Shown in pieces: positions 51,301 through 56,552 of a stretch of DNA of 64,000 nt. The stretch comes from Sebastes aleutianus. Its lineage: Eukaryota; Chordata; Actinopteri; Perciformes; Sebastidae. The DNA is taken from the NCBI GenBank assembly GCA_916700875.1, contig CAKAKS010000022.1, positions 11,988,013-12,052,012 on the forward strand, in the 5' to 3' direction. The position numbers and the translations under genes were made by a program. Position 1 is the stretch's first letter; every line of letters begins with the position of its first letter. The notes below the pieces were generated by a model. It was given only the letters and a program-made list of their open reading frames with translations, had not been told where the DNA came from and did not search any database.

Positions 51301-54300
51301 TATTAAAGGTCCTAAATGTGAGATTGTGAGCATTTCTATTGCTTCCGCGCGGCTCTCAACATAACGACGGCTGAGCTGGTGGCTCACAACTAACAGCACT
51401 AACAGTGAAAACAACAGGAATGGGAGGGTGGGCGCTACGCTTCCGCACTGACGCCGTTGTTTCGGGACGGCGTTATCAGCTGTAACCGCTGTATGAAAGC
51501 AGTGCAGAGCGGCATCCATGAGCTAGCCAATGGGGCACGCTCACATGCACAAACTTGCCCCTAAAAGGCACGTGCGGCCGGCCCGGCGACGTCAACAGAG
51601 CAAGGAGAAGCTCGGATTACAACGCACAAAGAGGGAGAACGACTTCATTCTCTGCTCAGGTATACATTATATCTTTACATTACAAATAGTTGTTTGCTGC
51701 TAAATTAATGCTCTGGAGAATGCATAAAGCAGTGGTTCTCAACCAGGGGCGTGGGAAACCCCAGGGGTCCTTGAGGGAGCTCCACAGGGGTCCCCAGAAA
51801 AATGAGGAATAGTTTATTTTCACTATTTAATTCACTATAGAAATGGGCCCAATGTGACTAAGCATCATAAGAGTGACTATTCTGATCATAGGTTTCACTT
51901 CATCATTGTATCAGCTACTAACTACTAATCATATCTAACAACCCAAATCTTTTCAGATGAAGGTCCGTGACAGAATGTATATCAATTTAGGGATCCTTGA
52001 CACAAAAAAGGTTGAGAACCACTGGTACAAAGCACCTTTAAAGATGTTATACATCTTATTGTTATACATGATGTTGTTTTCAAGTGCAGCTTTTGTGCGT
52101 AGGAAGCACTCACCAGTGTGACAGACTCTTAAAGTGAAAAAGCAGGCAGCCAATCTCATGCATTAGTTGCTTAGTTTATTATATATTTATTCAAATGATA
52201 TTGGAAGAGAGTGTGTATATTTTTGCCGCAGTCATAAACAGCAGAAATTATGCTTTTTAATATTCACTTTCAGCATCAGAAAATAAGATTTTTTTCGTGT
52301 CTTTGAATATTCTCCTTGTAGTGAAATTAATATATGCGGAGGCATGTTTAGGGTTCAGACTTGGGAAATGGGATCATCTTGGTCAAGAAGGGGGATTATT
52401 GGTAGTCTCTGGATAAACAAAATGTAACCGAGCTCTCCTAAGCGCCGTTTGTGTGCAAAGTCCCAGTGTGTGTCAATCGAGGTGAAGCCTAGCAGATGAT
52501 GTCTGTATGTCTACGCAATTATCCATTATTTTATTGGGGTAAAATCTGCAATTTTAACTTTTGAAGAACTCGCCATTATTATATTTTGTGCATTTATGGC
52601 AGAAGCAAAGGGTTAAAAATAAATATTGGAATGGAACTTGATTTTTTTAATACTTTTTCTTTCAGACTACCTTTACCACCTGGTTCAACATTGTCACTGT
52701 GGCAGAACAACGATCTGTTCAAGCAGCTCTACTTCACTAAGTTCCCAGTAAGACCATCATCATTTCTTCACATTCTGATGTTTGTTGGACATGAAATAAT
52801 TTGCACAGCAGTCTGATTTGATAAAGAACAATTGTACGTGACACTGACGCAATTTATGACACTTGTTTAATAATGTAGTAGAGTGGGTGGTGGTAAGTAT
52901 GTGGTAAAAGGTGGCCCTCTAGTGTTGACATCCTTCATCACGGAGCCACAGAGACCTCATAAATTAAAATTGAAAAAACTGTCCTGCTCCAAATGCTGAA
53001 ACATAATCATTCCTTTCCGTTCCACCATCAGGGTTATTATGACACCATGGATGCAGGTTTTGTGGATGAGGAGGGCTTCCTTTACATCATGTCCCGGTCT
53101 GATGATGTCATCAACGTGGCAGGCCACAGGCTGTCAGCTGGAGCATTGGAAGAGGTAGGAGAACCATTACACAGGAGGTGACACACAGGTTTTTTCACAA
53201 CTCTTCTTTGTGGTGTTTATCATGTAAGCATGTGTGTGTGTGTTTTTCAGTCAGTGATGCAGCACCCTGCTGTGGGAGACTGTGCTGTGGTGGGTCTAGA
53301 GGACACTTTGAAGGGTGTTGTTCCTTTGGCTCTGTGTGTTCTCAAGAATGGTGAGGCATGACAGATGTATAGTTCACTGAAGTAATATAGAATATGTACT
53401 CATCGTGACTTCTTGGCTATCAGTATTTTGATGTCTTCAAGATAACTTGCCCACAAAATAGTTATATTCCAGGTGGTATTAAAACTACTTGTACTTTGTG
53501 TATCCAGGTGTGCAGAAAAACGAAGAGGAGATCATAAAAGAGATGGTGAATCTCGTGAGAGACTCTATCGGACCTGTGGCTGCTTTTAGGAAAGTGCTTT
53601 TTGTCCGAGGATTGCCGAAGACGCGCTCCGGCAAGATCCCTCGCTCCTCTTTAGCCGACCTGGTCAACGGAAAGCCTTACAAGGTACCATACAACCATAG
53701 AAATAGAGTTAGAGTAGAACAGACATTGAATTGTTTGCCGTGGTCATTTGACTAGTTCACTAGCCGTTGTTCTGACCGTCCTGCTGTATTAATTTGAATG
53801 GCTGGGCTCACTACACTATGACTTTTATGACATACTATACCATGACTTTTTAAGACAGTTTTTTATGACATACTATGATTTTTTTCTTGACTTATTTATG
53901 ACATCCTATACTATGACTTTTTTATTGGCATACTATATTTACTTTTTTAATGACATTTTTAAAACATACTATGTTCATTTTTTTTATGACTTTTTTATGA
54001 TATACTATATATATTTCTTAATGACGTACTACTATGGCTTTTTTAATGACTTTTATGGCATACTATACTATGACTTTTTAATTATATTTTTATGGCATAC
54101 TATAATATTACTTTTTTGACTTTTTTATGGCATACAAAAAAAAGTCATAAAAGTCATAGTATAGTATGTCGAAAAAAGTCATGAAAAAGTCATAGTATAG
54201 TATCTATAGATACAACTCTTAGGGAAAAATTTTGTGCATGATTCCCATCAACAATAGTTTTTTAAAAGTTTAATACTGCAGGATAAAATTGCTGAGGGGA

Positions 54301-54860
54301 AATACTGTTGTATTTCTTTTTTGTCCCCTGTGCAAAGATCCACAGCTGCTCAGGAGACAGTAAAGCTCATTTTTCAATTCAGAATTTGAGTAATGACGGT
54401 GCATTAGCAGGCCCTGAACTCATTAAATAGAACCGAGAGCTCATTTGAAATTACATCTCCGTATAGTTACTGACTCCATTTTCTGCTGATCAGGTGCTAA
54501 AGGCCTGGAGAGAGTCAGTTGTTTACAGATGTAAATATAAGGTCTCCGTGGCAACAGCCTTAAAGCCCTAAAATAAAGTTAAAAGTCTAAATGAAAAATT
54601 CTAAAAATGTCTTTGCATTGTACAGAGTACAGTTATCATGTAAACATAATTGACTTTGCTAATTATTCAATTATCACTTTAATTAGCAGATTTTACCACA
54701 CTAGGTTCTAATTGTTTTTAATTAGCTTTGTGTTACTTTGCTAGTAGAATTACAAAGGAACTGTTTTTCCCCACAGATTACTCCAACCATCGAGGACCCA
54801 GACGTTTTCAAAGACATTGAGAGGCAGGTAGAAAAAGCCCTGAGACCTTGCGGAGCCTGA
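10846..54860 (+). CDS. acss3: acss3, acyl-CoA synthetase short-chain family member 3 (complete, 16 coding exons)
   Basis: Coding exons: 10846-11180, 13090-13234, 13792-13980, 17131-17265, 19105-19245, 19966-20046, 20294-20389, 22872-23023, 31717-31820, 50243-50338, 50533-50596, 52666-52747, 53032-53154, 53251-53350, 53508-53683, 54777-54860. All junctions are GT-AG and phases agree, giving 2103 nt and a 700-residue protein (human ACSS3 is 686). The enzyme converts short-chain acids, preferably propionate, with ATP and CoA to acyl-CoA through an acyl-adenylate, and is reported in the mitochondrial matrix. Visible motifs: YTSGTTGTPK at 306-315 (P-loop), WWQTETG at 456-462, the YDTMDAG...SRSDDVINVAGHR hinge and C-domain region (about 543-573), and KTRSGK ending in the catalytic Lys657. 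Every family motif is intact. The first ~65 residues are basic and poorly conserved, as expected for a presequence. Confidence 0.97.
11655..11780. repeat. (TTA/ATT)n low-complexity tract
   Basis: Repeated ATT and TAA triplets, interrupted, on both sides of an ATGTTTTAAAAATAA spacer. Confidence 0.85.
12410..12480 (+). pseudogene. Short LINE reverse-transcriptase C-terminal fossil
   Basis: In one frame the sequence reads PVLDYGDVLYMHASAQ, closely resembling the VLDYGD-YMHAS motif near the end of reverse transcriptases of non-LTR elements common in fish. Only about 24 codons are recognisable and no flanking ORF or 3' tail is clear. Assignment from memory of the family. Confidence 0.45.
13090..13234 (+). 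CDS. acss3: acss3 exon 2
   Basis: Completes Trp112 and encodes residues 113-160, including NMCYNAVDRHVESG (N-terminal domain) and IIYDSPVTGTKQIITFRELQ. Acceptor CTGTCAG, donor GTAAAT. The match to human ACSS3 (ICYNAVDRHIENG, IIYDSPVTNTK) is strong. Confidence 0.95.
13792..13980 (+). CDS. acss3: acss3 exon 3
   Basis: Residues 161-223, opening of the large AMP-binding domain: VSRLAGVLVKNGVRKGD, VVIYMPMVPQAMFTMLACAR and HSLIFGGFASKEL, nearly identical to human. GC-rich compared with flanking introns. Donor is GTTAGA, slightly non-consensus. The frame continues open past the donor, but the splice is supported by homology. Confidence 0.96.
14596..14953. mobile_element. CTGCAACTAAC...GATTAGTTG MITE
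   Basis: Starts AGCGCTGCAACTAACAATTA and ends GATTAATAGTTTAAGCTCTA, giving imperfect inverted ends. The interior ATCGATTAGTTGTTTGGT and AAATGTCAGAAAATTGTGAA blocks mark a very abundant teleost element. Confidence 0.7.
15837..16207. mobile_element. hAT-type MITE inside the LINE remnant
   Basis: Ends CAGGGATTCTCAAAG and ...TTGAGAACCTCTCTG are imperfect inverted repeats. The flanks GTCTATAA (15829-15836) and GTCCATAA (16208-16215) are a 7-of-8 match, fitting the 8-bp hAT target duplication. Removing it rejoins the LINE reading frame (…LIVY|KAVNG…), an independent check on both calls. Confidence 0.75.
16552..16970. mobile_element. Second MITE inside the LINE remnant
   Basis: Left end CAGGGTTTCCGCCAG and right end CTGGCGGAAACCCAG are 14-of-15 inverted repeats. 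It lies between the LINE ORF end and the LINE 3' tail. Flanks (TACTACTG, TACTGTAT) give only a weak 8-bp duplication. Probably hAT-type. The frame at 16443-16709 is incidental. Confidence 0.7.
17131..17265 (+). CDS. acss3: acss3 exon 4
   Basis: Residues 224-268: PKLMVTASFGIEPGRRVEY, then KVLIYNRPNM. Matches human exon sequence closely. Acceptor TTTTTTCGTCAG, donor GTAAGA, phase 0 both ends. Confidence 0.97.
17266..19104 (+). other. acss3: acss3 intron 4
   Basis: No coding exon seen. 18830-19050 contains CAACGTTTCGGTCAACAAGG followed by CCTTCATCAGGAC, a motif pair found in dispersed teleost repeats that I cannot class further. The rest appears unique. Confidence 0.7.
19105..19245 (+). CDS. 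acss3: acss3 exon 5 (AMP-binding P-loop)
   Basis: Residues 269-315, including DWDEEMA, HDCVPLPSNHPLY and the adenylate-forming signature YTSGTTGTPK at 306-315, which binds the ATP phosphates. Signature intact. Acceptor TTTTTAG, donor GTACTC. Confidence 0.97.
19246..19965 (+). other. acss3: acss3 intron 5
   Basis: Intron with no recognised repeat or RNA gene; AT-rich with a normal acceptor (TTGTCCCCCAG). Confidence 0.8.
19966..20046 (+). CDS. acss3: acss3 exon 6
   Basis: 27 codons, residues 316-342: GVVRDTAGYAVMLKWTMSNI then YGLSPGD. Human has RPTGGYAV at the corresponding place, so RDTAGYAV is a conservative variant. Phase 0 at both ends. Intron 6 after it is only 247 bases. Confidence 0.96.
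20294..20389 (+). CDS. acss3: acss3 exon 7
   Basis: 32 codons, residues 343-374: VWWAASDLGWVVGHSYICYG then PLLHGNSTILYE, almost identical to human and highly conserved through acetyl-CoA-synthetase-like enzymes (substrate and nucleotide pocket). Acceptor TGTTGCAG, donor GTATGT. Confidence 0.97.
20802..21491. mobile_element. GGGTGGGCGATAT-type MITE with internal (AAAT)n
   Basis: Ends GGGGTGGGCGATATATCG and ...ATATGGCCCAGTCCT are loose inverted repeats typical of the teleost group whose ends read GGGCTGGGCGATAT. The core carries (AAAT)n at about 21308-21385. Related to 37005-37809 and a partial copy at 28612-28790. Confidence 0.6.
21308..21385. repeat. (AAAT)n microsatellite
   Basis: Long run of AAAT tetranucleotides with a few ACAT and ATAT interruptions. 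Confidence 0.95.
22872..23023 (+). CDS. acss3: acss3 exon 8
   Basis: Residues 375-424 and two bases of Arg425: GKPVGTPDPGAFFRVLSEHG, then VSSLFTAPTAIRAIRQQDP. Matches human. Acceptor TGTTTTACAG, donor GTAGAA. Confidence 0.97.
23560..24500. mobile_element. Degraded non-autonomous DNA element (GATTCC/GGAATCG ends)
   Basis: Left part is rich in TTGATTCGTAATTGATTCC-like motifs; right part carries GAGGAATCGATAGTCAACGG and GGGAACCGATTCTCGATTCC. This arrangement recalls a teleost element with GGAATCG/CGATTCC termini. Exact borders are not clear, and the short frame at 24297-24503 is not a gene. Confidence 0.45.
26322..26522 (-). repeat. Fragment of the ~730-bp repeat family
   Basis: Reverse-orientation piece from AGAAAACCTAAGGAATAATA to CACATGCAGTTTGGGCA, shared with 63030-63759. 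Confidence 0.7.
26530..27345 (+). repeat. ~820-bp dispersed repeat, copy 1
   Basis: Collinear with the reverse complement of 30665-31570. Shared tags: CTGCATACTGGGG, GTGGATCCAATGAGCCCAAT, GATACCAAATCACAGCATGG, TCATATACAGTACTTCTATC and the end ACAAATGGGTCTATG. No ORF of note; frames shown by both copies are incidental. Class unknown. Confidence 0.7.
28220..28262. repeat. 43-bp near-perfect palindrome
   Basis: A 21-base left arm (28220-28240, beginning CAAACTCAGGGACTG) is followed by one base and then its exact reverse complement (28242-28262). Not a plausible microRNA precursor because there is no loop. Unique within this window. Confidence 0.95.
28612..28950 (+). repeat. GGGGCTGGGTGATAA fragment joined to AGCAGGGGGCGAC-family fragment
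   Basis: 28612-28790 starts GGGGCTGGGTGATAATTCAA and contains TATATCGAGATATCAAG, like the left part of the 37005-37809 element. At 28821 it runs into AGTGGGTAACCTCCATGTCT, the left end of the repeat also seen at 5414. Both are partial; the right end of the second is missing after about 28950. Confidence 0.6.
30665..31570 (-). repeat. ~850-bp dispersed repeat, copy 2 (inverted relative to copy 1)
   Basis: Reverse copy of 26530-27345, with the CATAGACCCATTTTTTTGTG end on the left and GCATAATGGGGTCCCGAAAC complement on the right. Copies are diverged by visible substitutions and small indels. It ends about 150 bases before acss3 exon 9. Confidence 0.7.
31717..31820 (+). CDS. acss3: acss3 exon 9
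   Basis: Completes Arg425, encodes residues 426-459 and the first base of Glu460: LFLAGERCDVETLEWAKKSF then VPVLDHWWQT. Carries the first part of the WWQTETG motif, which recognises the adenine/acyl-adenylate. Acceptor CCTTGCAG, donor GTAGGA. Confidence 0.97.
32905..33275. mobile_element. Fold-back element with 24-bp minisatellite core
   Basis: Arms: GTCGTGTCTGGAAGGTAACC on the left and, reversed, ATCGTGTCTAGGTAACACGC on the right, continuing into GCAAATT and ACACTCNCG, so the inverted repeat is over 50 bp. The core (about 33010-33210) is eight or nine copies of a 24-bp unit CCATTCGAGGTCAATGCCGA (20 of 24 bases shown). Because 24 is a multiple of three, several frames stay open and give 8-residue repeats that mimic a repetitive protein. 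Confidence 0.75.
33305..33560. repeat. TTTATTTATATAGCGC-type dispersed repeat
   Basis: Begins with AATAATAATAATACTTTTTA, then TTATATAGCGCTTTTTATGA and CTCAAAGACAATATACGCAG, a signature that recurs in fish genomes as the tail of a retroposon read in reverse. Borders are approximate. Confidence 0.45.
34987..35156 (+). mobile_element. Internally deleted AGTGGGCAACC...ACAGTCTATG element with perfect 9-bp duplication
   Basis: The 170-bp copy begins AGTGGGCAACCTCT and ends TATATACAGTCTATG. It is flanked on both sides by GTTGTGAAC (34978-34986 and 35157-35165), which fixes the family ends. Relative to 5414-6015 it lacks the AGCAGGGGGCGACTCC middle. Confidence 0.8.
37005..37809. mobile_element. hAT-type MITE, TAGGGCTGGACGAT ends
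   Basis: Left end TAGGGCTGGACGATA and right end, reversed, TAGGGCTGGGCGATA are inverted repeats. Flanks ATTGACTC (36997-37004) and ATTGACAC (37810-37817) match in 7 of 8 bases, as for a hAT target duplication. The 805-bp interior has no transposase frame. Confidence 0.8.
41296..41365 (+). repeat. Terminal fragment of the ~730-bp family
   Basis: TATTTAATCGCATAATTGTC and ATTAATCGCAAATTAATCAC blocks match the left part of 63030-63759. It is cut off exactly where the next element begins. Confidence 0.65.
41366..41704. mobile_element. TTAA-flanked MITE with AGGGACTGTTTGTAA ends
   Basis: TTAAAGGGACTGTTTGTAA at the left and TTACAAACAGTCCCTTTAA at the right form a perfect 19-bp inverted repeat that includes the flanking TTAA. 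The TTAA border suggests a piggyBac-type mobiliser. Interior noncoding. It appears to have inserted into, or replaced part of, the neighbouring ~730-bp family copy. Confidence 0.8.
44638..44668. repeat. (GT)n microsatellite
   Basis: About 14 GT units with one GC interruption. Confidence 0.95.
44990..45830. mobile_element. ATCGATAT-rich element with nested AGCAGGGGGCGAC-family copy
   Basis: The outer element has GATCGATATATATCGGTTCA on the left and AATCGTATCGTGGCAGACTT / ATATAATATCGTATTGTAAG on the right. Between about 45125 and 45650 lies a copy of the AGTGGCGTC...ACGGTCTATG repeat (tag AGCCAGCAGGGGGCGACTCC). Its flanks GTGTCAACC and GTATCAATA are only a partial match for a 9-bp duplication. 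Confidence 0.6.
46030..46600. other. Unique block in intron 9, possible conserved non-coding element
   Basis: No repeat hallmarks. It contains a GC-balanced core (about 46310-46490) followed by TAAT-rich motifs (CTAATTATATTCAATC, TTTTTAATTTTGCAC). Such composition is frequent in vertebrate enhancers next to neural genes, here ppfia2 and lin7a. Inference only. Confidence 0.2.
47252..47968. mobile_element. hAT-type MITE, TAGGGATGTCAC ends, perfect 8-bp duplication
   Basis: Left end TAGGGATGTCACGGTACC and right end CTTGTGACATCCCTA are inverted repeats. The flanks are identical, ATACAGAC at 47244-47251 and 47969-47976. Subterminal CGGTACC/GGTACC motifs repeat inside. The frame at 47511-47843 is inside this element and is not a gene. 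Confidence 0.85.
49477..49735 (+). repeat. Fragment of the ~730-bp repeat family
   Basis: Forward copy from TGCATGTGATTATCATAAAG through GAGGTCAGAGGTCAAGGGAC to TACTTTAAAACTGAGCCTCC. Both termini are missing. Confidence 0.75.
50243..50338 (+). CDS. acss3: acss3 exon 10
   Basis: Completes Glu460 and encodes residues 461-491 plus one base: TGSPITSTCIGLGNSLTPPA then GQAGKPVPGYK. Together with exon 9 it makes WWQTETGSPIT. Acceptor CTCTCATCAG, donor GTAAGA. Confidence 0.97.
50533..50596 (+). CDS. acss3: acss3 exon 11
   Basis: 64 nt; completes Val492 and encodes residues 493-512 plus two bases of Arg513: TVIDDDMQEVKPRTLGNIVV. Human reads MILDDNMQKLKARCLGNIVV. Acceptor CTTCCACTAG, donor GTAAGC. 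Confidence 0.96.
50779..50803. repeat. (GT)n microsatellite
   Basis: Twelve GT units in acss3 intron 11. Confidence 0.95.
51307..52037. mobile_element. TTAA-flanked element, outer member of a nested pair
   Basis: Ends AGGTCCTAAATGTG and ...CAAAGCACCT are each bordered by TTAA (51303-51306 and 52038-52041). Terminal inversion is short (AGGTSCT). Interior has GAGATTGTGAGCATTTCTAT and a GC-rich middle. It is interrupted at 51730-52024 by a second element, so its own length is about 430 bp. Confidence 0.6.
51730..52024. mobile_element. hAT-type MITE, CAGTGGTTCTCAACC ends
   Basis: Left end CAGTGGTTCTCAACC and right end GGTTGAGAACCACTG are a perfect 15-bp inverted repeat. Flanks GCATAAAG and GTACAAAG match in 6 of 8 bases, a decayed target duplication. 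Nested inside the TTAA element. Confidence 0.85.
52666..52747 (+). CDS. acss3: acss3 exon 12
   Basis: Completes Arg513 and encodes residues 514-540: LPLPPGSTLSLWQNNDLFKQ then LYFTKFP. Acceptor TTTCTTTCAG, donor GTAAGA. Confidence 0.96.
53032..53154 (+). CDS. acss3: acss3 exon 13 (hinge and C-terminal domain start)
   Basis: Residues 541-581: GYYDTMDAGFVDEEGFLYIM then SRSDDVINVAGHRLSAGALE. Carries the conserved Asp of DAG, the SRSDDVI hinge and the GHR motif that positions the small domain. All intact. Confidence 0.97.
53251..53350 (+). CDS. acss3: acss3 exon 14
   Basis: Residues 582-614 plus one base: SVMQHPAVGDCAVVGLEDTL then KGVVPLALCVLKN. The HPAVxDCAVVG block is typical of the C-terminal domain. 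Acceptor TTTTTCAG, donor GTGAGG. Confidence 0.96.
53508..53683 (+). CDS. acss3: acss3 exon 15 (catalytic lysine)
   Basis: Completes Gly615 and encodes residues 616-673. Includes VRDSIGPVAAFRKVLFVRGL and PKTRSGKIPRSSLADLVNGK. Lys657 of TRSGK is the conserved lysine needed for adenylate formation (and acetylated in relatives). Acceptor GTATCCAG, donor GTACCA. Confidence 0.97.
53812..54206. repeat. Fold-back array of ACTATGACTTTTTTNGACAT units in intron 15
   Basis: Degenerate units of about 24 bases (TACTATACTATGACTTTTTT) run in one orientation from 53812 to about 54135, then in reverse-complement orientation (AAGTCATAGTATAGTATGTC) to 54206. A larger version lies at 57411-58445. The open frame at 53865-54119 is a by-product of the repeat. 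Confidence 0.9.
54777..54860 (+). CDS. acss3: acss3 exon 16 (C-terminus and stop)
   Basis: Residues 674-700 then TGA at 54858-54860: ITPTIEDPDVFKDIERQVEK and ALRPCGA. Human ends ITSTIEDPSIFGHVEEMLKQ then A. Acceptor TTTTTCCCCACAG. Confidence 0.96.
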   Translation: MTPTIEDPDVFKDIERQVEKALRPCGA

Positions 54861-55335
54861 ACTCATCTGCTGGATGTCAAAGAAAACTGAGGTTGGATAC
54901 ACAACACAAAATCACTCCCTCGGCAAGACATGTGCAAGCATGTTCACGCCGTGCTGCAAATATGAACTCAAAGTAGAAGTGAAATTGTTGATTATTAATT
55001 TTTAAGTCGAGCTGAATGTAGACCTTGATGTCAGTATTTTTTACAGTGTTAATTTTTCAATTTGTAATACTGAAATTAACGATGTATTTGTATGTAATCT
55101 GAATAATAATGTGAAACCGTTTAAGCAGAGGCGAGGTACGGCTACCTTTTTGTACAAAAAGATGCCCTCGAGCCATAAAGATTTTTTAATTATGAATGAA
55201 AATGAATACCTGACAACTCATTCACTGACTGTAGTTTTTTTTTTTTTATTGACAATGAAAATTTGCTTGCTCACCACTTAATTTTTGACCAAAGTACAAG
55301 AAGTAATAAATAAAAAAAATGGACACAAAATAAAA
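54861..55335 (+). terminator. acss3: acss3 3' UTR and poly(A) signal
   Basis: AT-rich trailer after the stop. Canonical AATAAA occurs at 55305-55310 and again at 55329-55334, the best poly(A) signals on this strand. Cleavage would fall around 55325-55355. End inferred from the signals only. Confidence 0.55.
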
Positions 55336-56552
55336 TGATTCATTGTTCGTGCAAATTGAAGATGTAAAAACAAATTAAAAGCGGTAAGACTTGAGTTTTG
55401 TAGTCATCCATCAGAAATAACTAAAAGACAGATAACAGGGCTGGTACAATAGGTTACCCTGAAAACTCTGACGAAAACAAAGAGTTAACAGTTACACCGA
55501 TGTAAAATGTCACAGCAAGCAACAGGTTTGTCATTAAATGTCACCTCACTTCAACATGGTCATATACACTCTACGCACACTATGAGCTAAAGCAGTCTGT
55601 CTTTCAGTTATTTCCTGTTACCGTAGTAGTGTCTGAGGGGTAGGGGGAGAAGGCCAGCTTGGCTGAGTGTGTAGTTGTCCTTTGTGTTAATGTATCGCCT
55701 GACAAAACATACAGTACAACAAGTGACAGGTTCTATGAATGACGTCCTGCTTTTTTGTTCTCTGAGAAGTTTTGTGCGACTTCGGAGAGCAAGTGGTGAC
55801 TCTTGTTTTTGTGTCCTTGGCTACTAAATAGTCCGTTGAGTTGATGCGGTTGTATCAAAGTGCTTGTCATGTCGTTCCAGTGCGTCGGCTTGTCCTCTTA
55901 AAATGCTCCCTTAAGTCACCGCAAGTCCATAAGAAAGGATAATGAAGTTTGTTGGTGCCGGTAATGGGGCTCAGAGTGGTTTTTGTACACCACTAGAGGG
56001 CAGGTTTTTCACACAACATCCAGTCTCATCCTCTCTCTCTCTTTATGGTGCAGCACAGGTTTATCATCATCACAATGAAAAAATAAAACCATATGTACAA
56101 AATGATCTAGAGAGGGGTGGGGGCAATATGGAGACAGTTTTTAAAGAGCAGCATATATTAATCTATGGTCCACTAAATGAGGTGGCAGGGACGTTTTTTT
56201 GCACAAACTCTGAATATCTTTTTTTTATACATAGATGTGTGTATATATTAAAAAATGGCATATTTATTTACAGATAACCTACACATCTCCTGTAGAAGAA
56301 ATACACAGTACGTTATGCTTCGACAAGTTACTGTACATGTAAAAGGTAGAAATGGTGACAACGGGGCAGCCTGCGGGACAGTTTAGCACCGGCATCTGGT
56401 GCCCACATTATAGGGAGGAGGAGTAGGGTCGGGGAAGGGGGTCAGAGAGGAGAGCAGGGCTTCTTGGCAGTGCGTGTCATCAGAATGGTTTATTCCTCGG
56501 CAGGTTGGCCTGTCCAGCAGCTCCACTAGTTAATCTCCATTCAGAACTGTAC
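55226..56552 (-). terminator. ppfia2: Predicted ppfia2 terminal exon / 3' UTR with poly(A) signal
   Basis: On the minus strand a strong acceptor (TTCTGCTTCCCTTCAG) ends at 56553. The following 1.3 kb has the look of a UTR, with no long frame, and reaches an AATAAA at 55250-55245. If joined to a donor at 58920 the reading frame gives VQF and stop at once. Without splicing it would be the distal 3' UTR. No transcript evidence available. Confidence 0.4.

Larger units (their letters stand above)
50597..52665 (+). other. acss3: acss3 intron 11
   Basis: Contains a GT microsatellite (50779-50803) and a TTAA-flanked element (51307-52037) that itself carries a hAT-type MITE. Nothing else recognised. 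Confidence 0.8.

Noticed and set aside
53865..54119. Tyr/Phe-rich frame resembling a membrane protein
   Set aside because: A by-product of ACTATGACTTTTTT tandem units, as are the minus-strand frames at 58028-58549.
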